A stretch of DNA of 33,068 bases, taken from positions 1-33,068 of the IMG/VR virus record IMGVR_UViG_3300030329_003112; one strand, given 5' to 3'. Position 1 is the first letter of the stretch. The number at the start of each line of letters is the position of its first letter. Both the position numbers and the translations under genes were made by a program. The stretch is from a virus. This document shows positions 8,137-14,382 of the stretch, piece after piece. Below the pieces are notes generated by a model. The model was not told the origin of the DNA. It ran no database searches and saw only the letters and a program-made list of their open reading frames with translations.

Positions 8137-9690
8137 TTGGCGAAAGCAGATATTAAGATACTGGTTGACTGGAACAATGATGGCAACTTTGCCCATGCTA
8201 ATTCTGATATAACATCAGATGCAATAGACCTTGCATGGGACAGAGGCAGGGATTATGCAAGCCAATTATCAGGTAATTCCAAATCAGGTAAACTGTCTGC
8301 AACTTTATATAACACTTCAGGAAAGTACTCACCAAATAATGCTTCTTCGCCTATTACTGGCAAAATAGAGCCGGGACTTAGAATCAAAGTATTGGGTGGT
8401 TCAGCAAGTGGGTTTCCTTACACCTTTCCAATAGTATTCACTGACACTAATCCTTTGTGGACTGGATACTTGCAGGAAATCAGACCACAGCCATCCTCTA
8501 AGGGTGCAAAGAGGGCTAAGTTAACAGCTTTTGGTGTATTAGGGTATCTTAATGACTTTCGCATCAATTTAGCGACTCAGTCAAGTGTAAGGACAGACCA
8601 AGCGATTGGAGCAATACTGGATGATGCAGGACTTGGTTCAGGGGATAGGACATTAGCGACTGGTTTGACTACCATGTCAAGGTTTTGGGTAGATGGCATG
8701 AAAACCATCAACGCTTTGAGGATTCCAGAAGAAACAGAAGGTGGTTTCATAAAGGAAAGCAAGGATGCTAAAGTTGTCTTTGAATCAAGGCACACTAGAC
8801 TTTCAGGAGACTACCTGACAAGTCAGGCTACATTTTCAGATGCAAGTGGAGCTAGTTTGAGCTATAAGCAGATAGACCAGATTGACCCTCTTTCCACTAT
8901 AGTGAATCACACAGAAGCCACTACAAGAACATATGCAGTAGGGTCTGTTGCAGTTCTGTGGACTTTAGGTGAAACAGGTAGTGAAAGTCCTGAAATAGCC
9001 CCCGGTGAGTCTAGGACATTTGAAGCGAGATATCCAAACCCTGATTCAGGTAATAATGCAGTTGAGGTAAACGCATGGACAACTCCTGCAAGCTCGACTG
9101 ATTATACTGGAAACTCTGCTAGTGATGGAAGTGGAACTGACTTAACTTCTTCATTAGGAGTGGCAAATACAAAAGTTGCCCAAAGAATGATTATCACTGT
9201 AACTAACAATCATGCTTCTACAAATGCCTTTCTAACCAAGCTACAGGCTAGAGGAACACCAGTTACTCAGAAACAGGCAACAGTGAGAAGCATAGATACT
9301 ACATCTCAGGCAAAGTATGGGGAAAGGAAGTTTGTAGCAGAAACAGAATTTATTCCTAATACTACAGAAGCTCAGAGGTGGTGTGAGTTTCAGCTTTCTA
9401 TATATTCCACACCAGTTAACATATTAAAGATGAGCTATGTGGCAAGTTTGTCAACAGGATTGATTCATCAAGCTATTACAAGAGATATATCAGACAGGGT
9501 AACTGTCACAGCTAACAATGACAGTGAATTGGGGATAAATGCAGATTTCTTTATAGAATCTGAGAGACATTCAGTGAATGGGAATACCCATCTTGTTACA
9601 TACAGCTTGAGTCCTGCTTCTGGTGGATACAGTCAATTCTGGGTTCTTGGAGTAAGCAAACTCAATGAAAATACAGTGCCTGCATATTAG
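8137..9690 (+). CDS. Baseplate or tail hub protein
   Basis: A 517-residue protein with TTG as start, preceded by AGAGGAATGAA. Residues 1-130 (IKILVDWNNDGNF; GKLSATLYNTSGKYSPNN; LWTGYLQEI) match the style of distal-tail or hub proteins in which a tail-tube-like fold is followed by hub domains. Residues 165-290 (RTDQAIGAILDDAGL and later FESRHTRLSGD) are like the central part of such hubs, and the last 100 residues are a beta domain. It lies between the S74 fibre region and two smaller fibre genes, as expected for a baseplate component. No lytic or peptidase motif is visible. Confidence 0.6.
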   Translation: MAKADIKILVDWNNDGNFAHANSDITSDAIDLAWDRGRDYASQLSGNSKSGKLSATLYNTSGKYSPNNASSPITGKIEPGLRIKVLGGSASGFPYTFPIVFTDTNPLWTGYLQEIRPQPSSKGAKRAKLTAFGVLGYLNDFRINLATQSSVRTDQAIGAILDDAGLGSGDRTLATGLTTMSRFWVDGMKTINALRIPEETEGGFIKESKDAKVVFESRHTRLSGDYLTSQATFSDASGASLSYKQIDQIDPLSTIVNHTEATTRTYAVGSVAVLWTLGETGSESPEIAPGESRTFEARYPNPDSGNNAVEVNAWTTPASSTDYTGNSASDGSGTDLTSSLGVANTKVAQRMIITVTNNHASTNAFLTKLQARGTPVTQKQATVRSIDTTSQAKYGERKFVAETEFIPNTTEAQRWCEFQLSIYSTPVNILKMSYVASLSTGLIHQAITRDISDRVTVTANNDSELGINADFFIESERHSVNGNTHLVTYSLSPASGGYSQFWVLGVSKLNENTVPAY

Positions 9691-9699
9691 GAGAAGCAA

Positions 9700-10065
9700 A
9701 TGGCTTGGACAGCACCAAAGACATGGGGAATAGAATTAGTAGATGCGACTCAGTTGAACGCACAGCTAAAGGAGAATTTGACTGTGTTATCAACTCATAC
9801 CCACACAGGCAGTGCAGGTTTTGGGAGCAATTCTTTGGCTGTGTCAGTCTTATCCACTTCAAGTCAGACAATATGGACATTTGTAGACCAAGAAGCTAAC
9901 CCAAGCACCACTGGAGTTTTACAGAGGAATGGAAATGATTTGGTGTACTATAATGGTTCAGTAGTTCTGAATTTAAATGCAGGCGACCAAGCGGCAGGAG
10001 TTGCCAGTATGAGGACAATAGGAACAAGTTCAACATCAGCCGCCGCAGGCAATCATACACATTAG
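9700..10065 (+). CDS. Short tail fibre-like protein with His-x-His motifs
   Basis: A 121-residue protein beginning MAWTAPKTWG, the common N-terminal signature of a phage fibre family, with STHTHTGSAG at about residues 30-40 and a C-terminal AAAGNHTH. It is a short paralogue of the next gene, which starts MGWTAPRTW and continues past the same NHTH point. The HxH motifs usually bind metal along the axis of trimeric fibres. The protein ends exactly at the last HTH, so it looks like a truncated duplicate of the longer fibre rather than an independent design. Confidence 0.6.
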   Translation: MAWTAPKTWGIELVDATQLNAQLKENLTVLSTHTHTGSAGFGSNSLAVSVLSTSSQTIWTFVDQEANPSTTGVLQRNGNDLVYYNGSVVLNLNAGDQAAGVASMRTIGTSSTSAAAGNHTH

Positions 10066-10074
10066 GAGATTATT

Positions 10075-10866
10075 ATGGGATGGACAGCACCTAGAACTTG
10101 GGTAGATGACGAATTGGTAACAACAGCATATATGAACGCTCAGATAAGAGATAATCTACTTGTTTTGTCTACACATACTCATGGAGGTTCAGCAGGCGAT
10201 GGTTCTGCAACTCTCGCAAGTGGTATTTCATTCAGTGGGCTAGGCACAGTTACATTTGCTGACCAAAGTGGAGACCCTTCAACTACAGGCAGGCTTCAAA
10301 GGAATGGAAACAACCTTGTGTATTATAATGGGTCAGCCGCAGTGGGATTAGGTGCGGCTGATGCCGCCGCAGGCACAGCTTCTTTGAGAACATTAGGCAC
10401 AGGTGCGACAGCCGCCGCCGCAGGCAACCACACACATACACCTGCAACACCATCGACATCAGCATTGACTGCTTCAGATGTATATGATGCAACAAGTGCG
10501 AGAACATATGCCTATAAAAGTTACTCAAGTGGAGACACAATAGATGGCACATCCAAGACAGTTACACCCACCAAAGCAAACAACCTAGTAATAGTCAGTT
10601 GTTTTGTAGTTGCCAATACTTCAACTAATGTCGGAAAGGTATCAATCAAAGAAACTGTTAGTGGAACTGAAACCAATGTACAGACAGGGCTTACAGTAAG
10701 ATTTTATGAGCGAGATTCAGCAAGTGGCACTACGAGGCAGGCATATGGAGCAGATTTAATTGAGCGTACTGACAGGACTGCCGCAACTTATACATACCAC
10801 CTTGAAGCAAATGACTCTGTTAGTGTTTCAGGTGCGTGGTTGGTAGCAACTGTAGTAGAGGTCTAA
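10075..10866 (+). CDS. Tail fibre-like protein with His-x-His motifs
   Basis: A 263-residue protein with the N-terminal signature MGWTAPRTWVDDELVTTAYM and NAQIRDNLLVLSTHTHGG. Two His-x-His clusters (near residues 36 and 119) suggest metal-stabilised trimeric needle segments. The C-terminal 130 residues, after NHTHTPATPST, are a compact beta-rich domain that could be a host-binding head. The upstream gene at 9700-10065 is similar through residue ~121. The ribosome site is AGGAGATTATT, joined to the previous stop. Probably part of the tail tip. Confidence 0.65.
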   Translation: MGWTAPRTWVDDELVTTAYMNAQIRDNLLVLSTHTHGGSAGDGSATLASGISFSGLGTVTFADQSGDPSTTGRLQRNGNNLVYYNGSAAVGLGAADAAAGTASLRTLGTGATAAAAGNHTHTPATPSTSALTASDVYDATSARTYAYKSYSSGDTIDGTSKTVTPTKANNLVIVSCFVVANTSTNVGKVSIKETVSGTETNVQTGLTVRFYERDSASGTTRQAYGADLIERTDRTAATYTYHLEANDSVSVSGAWLVATVVEV

Positions 10867-11121
10867 ATGGCAGACGAAAAGAAAACAGAGGACAAAAATT
10901 CAGCCCAACTCACAGGTCGTGAGCTGATAATACTAGTGATATTCGGTCCCGTGGTCTTTACTTGGCTATTTTTGGGTAGCCGGATTATCTGGAGCGCCTC
11001 AAGTAATCCGCAAACTCTGGACTCCATAGAAGGGCTTTTGACGGCTCTAGCAGTAATGACGGTTCCAGTATCAGCAGGGCTAGCAGAACTTTGGAAATTA
11101 GGAGGTAAAAAAGATGAATAA
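10867..11121 (+). CDS. Two-helix membrane protein, holin candidate
   Basis: An 84-residue protein with a charged N-terminus (ADEKKTEDKNSAQ), two membrane segments (about residues 19-42, LIILVIFGPVVFTWLFLGS, and about 53-72, IEGLLTALAVMTVPVSAGLA) and a charged C-terminus (GGKKDE). Size and topology match class II holins. It starts directly at the end of the fibre gene and overlaps the next gene by 8 bases. It is the best single holin candidate here, though the family is not recognised. Confidence 0.6.
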   Translation: MADEKKTEDKNSAQLTGRELIILVIFGPVVFTWLFLGSRIIWSASSNPQTLDSIEGLLTALAVMTVPVSAGLAELWKLGGKKDE

Positions 11122-12046
11122 AGAATTTTTGAATAAGATTGTATTTATTATTAAGGGCAGGAAAGTAAAGCTTCCTACAGTTAAAGCACCCTCTGTAAAA
11201 GCACCAGAGATAGCGAGTATTAAAACACCTAAGATAGGTGGGTTAAAACTGCCTCAGTTCTTAGGATTCAACCTTAAAGGCAAGACAATATGGCTGATTC
11301 TTGGCTCTATATTGGGTTCAGCCACTATTTTATCTCTTGCGATATACTTTGCTATAGAGGGGGTAACACAAGCACCTATATTTCCTGAAGCAGGTATATA
11401 TGATGTAGCAGGCACACAACAGCTAGGCTTTGTGGAACTCACAGTGGGTGAAGAGGTAAAAGACCAGACACAGACCTTACAGGTCAACATAGGTGGTAGC
11501 ACAGTTAAAGATTTGATATTCAGAGACATGAATGTTGGAGCAACAACCGGAGTCACCTATGCCATCCAAATCGACAACACTGATGGCAGTGGAGCTAAGA
11601 TTCTATGTGAGAATCTGACATTGAAAAACATCATTGCCCCTAGCTTACGCTTCAATAGTTCAACTGCATATTCGCTATTTGTCAGTTCAACTGTAGCAGA
11701 CGGATTTTCGATAACTCCTACCTTGAATACAGACCCTGTAGATTACAGGTTTGGCTCAGACAGAGGAGCATTGAATGTGCCTGAAGCGAGTGGTTCAGAT
11801 GTTGACAGAATAGTCATATCAACAGGCTCAAGTACCTCAACAGTAGGCAATATAATCATTGAGGATATACGCTCAAAGAATCCTATAGATATTCAAGACA
11901 TCAGTTGTTCTAATGTGACTATTAAAGACCTGATAATAGGTGATGGAACTGGAATCAATTCAGCTTCATTTGTTTTAGGCAGTACAGTGAAAACCAGAAG
12001 CCTGAGTTCTGTAGGCAATACAGAACGAAACATAAGTGTGAAGTAA
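11114..12046 (+). CDS. Membrane-anchored beta-rich protein with Lys-x-Pro repeat
   Basis: A 310-residue protein. Residues 15-50 hold a repeat of Lys-Xaa-Pro units (KLPTVKAPSVKAPEIAS), residues 55-82 a transmembrane helix (IWLILGSILGSATILSLAIY), and residues 90-310 are beta-rich with repeating hydrophobic patterns such as VKDLIFRDMNVG and VTIKDLIIGDGTG, which look like a beta-helix or a stack of short strands. The positive N-terminus puts the beta domain outside the cytoplasmic membrane by the positive-inside rule. Located with holin-like genes, it could act in lysis or in altering the cell envelope. Family unknown. Confidence 0.6.
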   Translation: MNKEFLNKIVFIIKGRKVKLPTVKAPSVKAPEIASIKTPKIGGLKLPQFLGFNLKGKTIWLILGSILGSATILSLAIYFAIEGVTQAPIFPEAGIYDVAGTQQLGFVELTVGEEVKDQTQTLQVNIGGSTVKDLIFRDMNVGATTGVTYAIQIDNTDGSGAKILCENLTLKNIIAPSLRFNSSTAYSLFVSSTVADGFSITPTLNTDPVDYRFGSDRGALNVPEASGSDVDRIVISTGSSTSTVGNIIIEDIRSKNPIDIQDISCSNVTIKDLIIGDGTGINSASFVLGSTVKTRSLSSVGNTERNISVK

Positions 12047-12049
12047 AGA

Positions 12050-12424
12050 ATGAAAGATGTTTTTGAACAATGCGATGGGAAAGAGGATATTGCTTTTGGA
12101 GGATGGGATAGCCTTCATGAAATAGAAAGCGACTTTGAAAGTCTTCTAAGAGATGTGAAAAAGAGTCAGCAGTGGATTAAAGATAAAAGAATCACAGATG
12201 CAGAAAAGGTAAAATATAGAGGCTCAAATTATCTAAACTATATCCAAACTAAATTGGAATGGATGGAAGAAAAACTTTTTTCCTATGGTCATTGGAATAA
12301 GCGTGACCCTGAAAAATTCATTCCTCATTTCGTGCGAACTTGCGAGATATGCAGTAGCCCTATATGGAAAGCATATAGAAAAAGAATTAATCAGGAATGG
12401 ATTGAAGACCTCGAAAAAAAATAA
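12050..12424 (+). CDS. Unknown helical protein of the late operon
   Basis: A 124-residue protein, mostly helical and charged, with Trp-rich segments (AFGGWDSLHEIESDFESLL, WIKDKRITDAEKV) and a CEICSSPIW stretch containing one Cys-x-x-Cys pair near residue 97. It begins 3 nt after the preceding stop, without a strong ribosome site, so coupling is likely. It is encoded with membrane and lysis-type genes, but nothing in the sequence indicates an enzyme. I do not recognise it. Confidence 0.6.
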   Translation: MKDVFEQCDGKEDIAFGGWDSLHEIESDFESLLRDVKKSQQWIKDKRITDAEKVKYRGSNYLNYIQTKLEWMEEKLFSYGHWNKRDPEKFIPHFVRTCEICSSPIWKAYRKRINQEWIEDLEKK

Positions 12425-12440
12425 GTAAGGATTAATTGAA

Positions 12441-12599
12441 ATGAACTGGTTAGGAAAATTAAGACCACAAATATTTTTGGCTATATTACTTTTATCAGCA
12501 CTCTCTATGGTGGCTGTATTTAAAAATATGCCAGAGGTCTCCACTGCAACCATAGGCGGGGTCATAGCTCTTGGGATGAAGGTACTGGAAAACGAATGA
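12441..12599 (+). CDS. Small membrane protein at the end of the late operon
   Basis: A 52-residue frame starting MNWLGKLRPQIFLAILLL. Residues 10-27 are a strong transmembrane helix and residues 36-48 (STATIGGVIALGM) a second, weaker one. The short positively charged N-terminus and the last-gene position before the terminator resemble small holin-like or membrane accessory proteins of phages. AAGGA lies 11 nt upstream of the ATG. Together with 7805-7984, 10867-11121 and 11114-12046 it makes four membrane proteins in the late operon. Confidence 0.6.
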   Translation: MNWLGKLRPQIFLAILLLSALSMVAVFKNMPEVSTATIGGVIALGMKVLENE

Positions 12600-12603
12600 T
12601 GAC

Positions 12604-12634
12604 AAAAAAAAACCCACTTGCTAGGTGGGTTTTT
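12604..12634. terminator. Bidirectional intrinsic terminator
   Basis: Bases 608-617 of this kilobase (AAAAACCCAC) pair with 625-634 (GTGGGTTTTT) around a TTGCTAG loop, with an A run on one side and a T run on the other. It stops the forward late operon just after the 12441-12599 gene, and its mirror-image T run on the reverse strand can also stop the convergent 12657-12908 transcript. Confidence 0.85.
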
Positions 12635-12656
12635 AGTGAGGTGATGTGGGTGAGGA

Positions 12657-12908
12657 CTAGATGTATTGTTCTATAACCTCATAGTCCTTATCCCAGAGGG
12701 TTTCTAGAACTAAGAATACCCTCTCGCCATCGATAGTTTTGTAACCTCGATATTTTCGCTCAGCTATTTTCATAGCTTGAGCATCTGAACTTGCTTGGAA
12801 TTGGTCATCGTAGATTTCAGTGGAGTCCGCTCCGTACTGCTCATACTCTTTTTTTGTTTCGAAAGTGTCGACTTGGTAAGTTACTGCGTATGTATTTAAT
12901 GTTGTCAT
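12657..12908 (-). CDS. Small unknown protein under its own phased-repeat promoter
   Basis: An 83-residue protein, MTTLNTYAVTYQVDTFETKK, acidic, with many Tyr and a predicted mix of strands and one helix (SSDAQAMKIAERKYRGYK). The start is fixed by AAAAGGAGTTTATATAAC before ATG, a variant of the ribosome site shared by other reverse-strand genes. It is transcribed alone from promoter 12935-12984 and stopped by the terminator at 12604-12634. Function unknown; it is one member of a set of small genes controlled by the same repeated promoter. Confidence 0.75.
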   Translation of the reverse strand: MTTLNTYAVTYQVDTFETKKEYEQYGADSTEIYDDQFQASSDAQAMKIAERKYRGYKTIDGERVFLVLETLWDKDYEVIEQYI

Positions 12909-12934
12909 GTTATATAAACTCCTTTTAATTAACT

Positions 12935-12984
12935 GTATACTTACATCATAACATTTATTGTCAACACTATCAACAAACTAAACA
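12935..12984 (-). promoter_or_regulatory. Reverse promoter with phased TGTTKA operator (copy 1)
   Basis: On the reverse strand three TGTT units lie 9 bp apart, the last forming the -35 box TTGACA (12959-12964). A -10-like AGTATACA follows after 17-19 bp. The operator spans 12960-12984 and belongs to the same family as the operators at 14358, 16741, 17586, 20598 and 27341. It drives the 12657-12908 gene. Confidence 0.75.
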
Positions 12985-12997
12985 CTAGTTTCAGCTC

Positions 12998-13074
12998 TTT
13001 TTCTGTCATTTTTAACAAAAAACCTTATTTTTTCACTTTTTTTATCGTTTTTGGTCACTTTTCCCTTCGTTTTT
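12998..13074. other. Helically phased A/T tracts, predicted curved DNA
   Basis: Eight A or T tracts of 4-7 bases are centred near 13000, 13011, 13020, 13030, 13040, 13050, 13060 and 13072, an average step of about 10.3 bp. Tracts in phase with the helix produce intrinsic bending. The stretch fills the space between the divergent promoters at 12960 and 13073, so it may act as an upstream activating bend or a protein-wrapped control region. Confidence 0.65.
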
Positions 13075-13101
13075 GACTGAGTGGACAAAATCAATTATAG
13101 T
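13073..13101 (+). promoter_or_regulatory. Forward sigma70-type promoter of the small moron-like cassette
   Basis: TTGACT (13073-13078), a 17-bp spacer and TATAGT (13096-13101) form a near-consensus promoter 26 bp before the first gene. Phased T tracts lie directly upstream. Confidence 0.8.
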
Positions 13102-13126
13102 TAAACGAAAACATCTTGGAGAAAAT

Positions 13127-13219
13127 ATGAAGAAGAAACTGCTCATCAGCATCGCCACAATGTTGGCTACATATCTCACTGCAAGAACATTAGGAAAGAG
13201 GAGGCATTACAATGCTTAA
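13127..13219 (+). CDS. 30-residue membrane peptide
   Basis: A short frame encoding MKKKLLISIATMLATYLTAR and ten more residues, with TTGGAGAAAAT as ribosome site. Three lysines are followed by a hydrophobic helix (residues 5-18) and a basic tail (RTLGKRRHYNA), so the peptide is probably inserted in the inner membrane. It could also be a short signal-like peptide. Its stop overlaps the next gene by 8 bases. It is the first gene of an isolated forward cassette with its own promoter and terminator inside a reverse-strand region. Confidence 0.65.
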   Translation: MKKKLLISIATMLATYLTARTLGKRRHYNA

Positions 13220-13403
13220 AGCCTTAAAGATTGCTTTTCAATATCGTGATTTACTTGAACCTGCCATTGAGATGATAAAGATTGTTCAGGACAGTGTGAG
13301 TGATTCCAAACTCACCAAGTCTGAAAAGAGCAAAATCATGGCTCAGATGTGGGTGATAATAAAAAAGACTCAGGCAATAAAAAAAGAGAGTGGGAAGGAG
13401 TAA
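13212..13403 (+). CDS. Small helical protein of the moron-like cassette
   Basis: A 63-residue, almost wholly helical, basic protein (MLKALKIAFQYRDLLEPAIE; SDSKLTKSEKSKIMAQMWVI). AGGAGG lies 7 nt before the ATG. It is coupled to the membrane peptide through an 8-base overlap. The codons for its last residues form the left arm of the terminator hairpin and its stop lies in the loop. The amphipathic helices could associate with the membrane or with the partner peptide. Family unknown. Confidence 0.7.
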   Translation: MLKALKIAFQYRDLLEPAIEMIKIVQDSVSDSKLTKSEKSKIMAQMWVIIKKTQAIKKESGKE

Positions 13404-13417
13404 ATCCCACTCTCTTT
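13383..13417 (+). terminator. Intrinsic terminator of the moron-like cassette
   Basis: AAAGAGAGTGGGA (13383-13395) pairs perfectly with TCCCACTCTCTTT (13405-13417). The loop contains the stop codon of the 13212-13403 gene, so the coding end and the terminator are one structure. Confidence 0.8.
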
Positions 13418-13422
13418 GGAAA

Positions 13423-13453
13423 AGAATTAGATAAACACAAGAAGTCTAATTCT
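13423..13453 (-). terminator. Terminator hairpin of the reverse block
   Basis: AGAATTAGA (13423-13431) pairs with TCTAATTCT (13445-13453). On the reverse strand the second arm runs into TCTTTTCC, a short T-rich tail. It directly follows the stop of the 13453-13902 gene and probably ends that transcript. Confidence 0.6.
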
Positions 13454-13902
13454 TATAATGTCGTTTGTTCGTAATCCAATCTGCTATCCTCAGTAAACTC
13501 CTCTAGGTCTTGGAGAGCAACACTAATCTGTGTTTTGAGTTGGTACTCATCGTGGCTCAGCAAAATCATCCCCTGCCTTCTTTCATTGGCTTCTTGTATA
13601 GCACCTATGCTACTCCTCATCAAAATCTTTAAGCGTTCAAGAGGAGTAATATCAGCAGGCTTTTCCTCATCCTTTTCCCCATCCTTATACTGATTAAGCA
13701 CCTCAAGAACCTTAGTAGTTGCATCCAATCCAAAGTCTTTTGAGAACTTCATTATCTCTTTCAGCTTTTCGTCATTGCTGACAGGGTTGGGCTTCAACTG
13801 CCCAACCTTTTCAAAGTCGATTGAAGCCTCTTGATTGACTTCATCATCCCTATCATATTTCTTCTCTACATACTCCAAATATTCGTCTTTTACTTCTTTC
13901 AC
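13453..13902 (-). CDS. Unknown acidic helical protein
   Basis: A 149-residue, highly charged, helix-rich protein with a GTG start at 13902, fixed by AAAAGGAGTTTAGAATC before it. Residues 1-60 are acidic (KEVKDEYLEYVEKKYDRDDE), and the C-terminal half has long helices with heptad spacing (PLERLKILMRSSIGAIQEAN; ISVALQDLEEFTEDS). The style suggests a scaffold-like or multimerising protein. It lies downstream of the 14020-14307 gene, with a three-hairpin RNA element between them, and ends the operon. Function unknown. Confidence 0.7.
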   Translation of the reverse strand: MKEVKDEYLEYVEKKYDRDDEVNQEASIDFEKVGQLKPNPVSNDEKLKEIMKFSKDFGLDATTKVLEVLNQYKDGEKDEEKPADITPLERLKILMRSSIGAIQEANERRQGMILLSHDEYQLKTQISVALQDLEEFTEDSRLDYEQTTL

Positions 13903-13947
13903 GATTCTAAACTCCTTTTGGCTTAACTCCCTTGTGGTGAGTGCCTT

Positions 13948-14013
13948 AAGTGGTTACAACCACTTTGTAGCCTAGCAAAGAGGTTTGCTAGGCTACAGGG
14001 TGGTTAGACCCTG
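13948..14013 (-). ncRNA. Three-hairpin intergenic RNA element, copy E1
   Basis: Read on the reverse strand: hairpin 1 pairs 14008-14013 with 13996-14001 (CAGGGT/ACCCTG, loop CTAACC). Hairpin 2 pairs 13984-13997 with 13966-13979, a 14-bp stem. Hairpin 3 pairs AAGTGGTT with AACCACTT (13948-13965). It begins 6 nt after the stop of the 14020-14307 gene and ends 45 nt before the next start. It shares its architecture with copies at 16396, 20122 and 26867; hairpin 1 is invariant while stems 2 and 3 differ in sequence but keep pairing. Confidence 0.85.
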
Positions 14014-14019
14014 ATGAAC

Positions 14020-14307
14020 TTAAACCATTGCTCCTGTGTTATAGATAGTGTGAGTTTTCCTGTCCAAGATGCCCATGCGTGATAAAGACTTTGTCATGGA
14101 TTCAGGACTCTGTCGAGTCTCTAGAAGGTCATCGCACTCATGACACTTGAGCAAAGCACTGCTACCTCTTTGTGCTATGAACCTTAAGTTGGTATCCATA
14201 GACATCAATTTGTAGTCAACCTCATTAATCTCAGTAACATCGAAATTAATCGACCTTACCATACATGAACCCTCGTTGCAGTAAAGTGTGATAATTGTGT
14301 TTGTCAT
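14020..14307 (-). CDS. Small Cys-containing protein, first gene of a module
   Basis: A 95-residue protein. The start is the ATG at 14307, not the in-frame one 45 nt upstream, because AAGGAGTTTAGAT precedes it and the promoter -10 covers the upstream start. It begins MTNTIITLYCNEGSCMVRSI and contains LKCHECDDLL near residue 58. The two Cys pairs could bind zinc, giving a small zinc-ribbon-like fold. It sits behind promoter 14334-14382 and in front of RNA element E1. Function unknown. Confidence 0.7.
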   Translation of the reverse strand: MTNTIITLYCNEGSCMVRSINFDVTEINEVDYKLMSMDTNLRFIAQRGSSALLKCHECDDLLETRQSPESMTKSLSRMGILDRKTHTIYNTGAMV

Positions 14308-14333
14308 ATCTAAACTCCTTATTTGATAATACG

Positions 14334-14382
14334 AGAATATACTATATTTCACCTATTGTCAACACTTTCAACAAAATAAACA
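14334..14382 (-). promoter_or_regulatory. Reverse promoter with phased TGTTKA operator (copy 2)
   Basis: -35 TTGACA (14357-14362), 17-bp spacer, -10 TATTCT (14334-14339), all on the reverse strand. TGTTTATTT, TGTTGAAAG and TGTTGACA lie in perfect 9-bp phase at 14358-14382. The operator abuts the TAA of the methyltransferase gene and is base-for-base identical to the one at 16741-16765. Shortly after the -10 there is a CGTATTATCAAAT stretch also found at copy 3. Confidence 0.85.

Noticed and set aside
13948-14013. Three-hairpin elements as simple terminators
   Set aside because: They have no U tract on either strand and are followed within 18-45 nt by a start codon with a strong ribosome site, so ending transcription there would be unproductive.
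14005-14020. CTGATGA on the plus strand inside E1 as a second hammerhead
   Set aside because: No stem II followed by GAAA and no complementary stem I are present, and the motif is absent from the other three copies.
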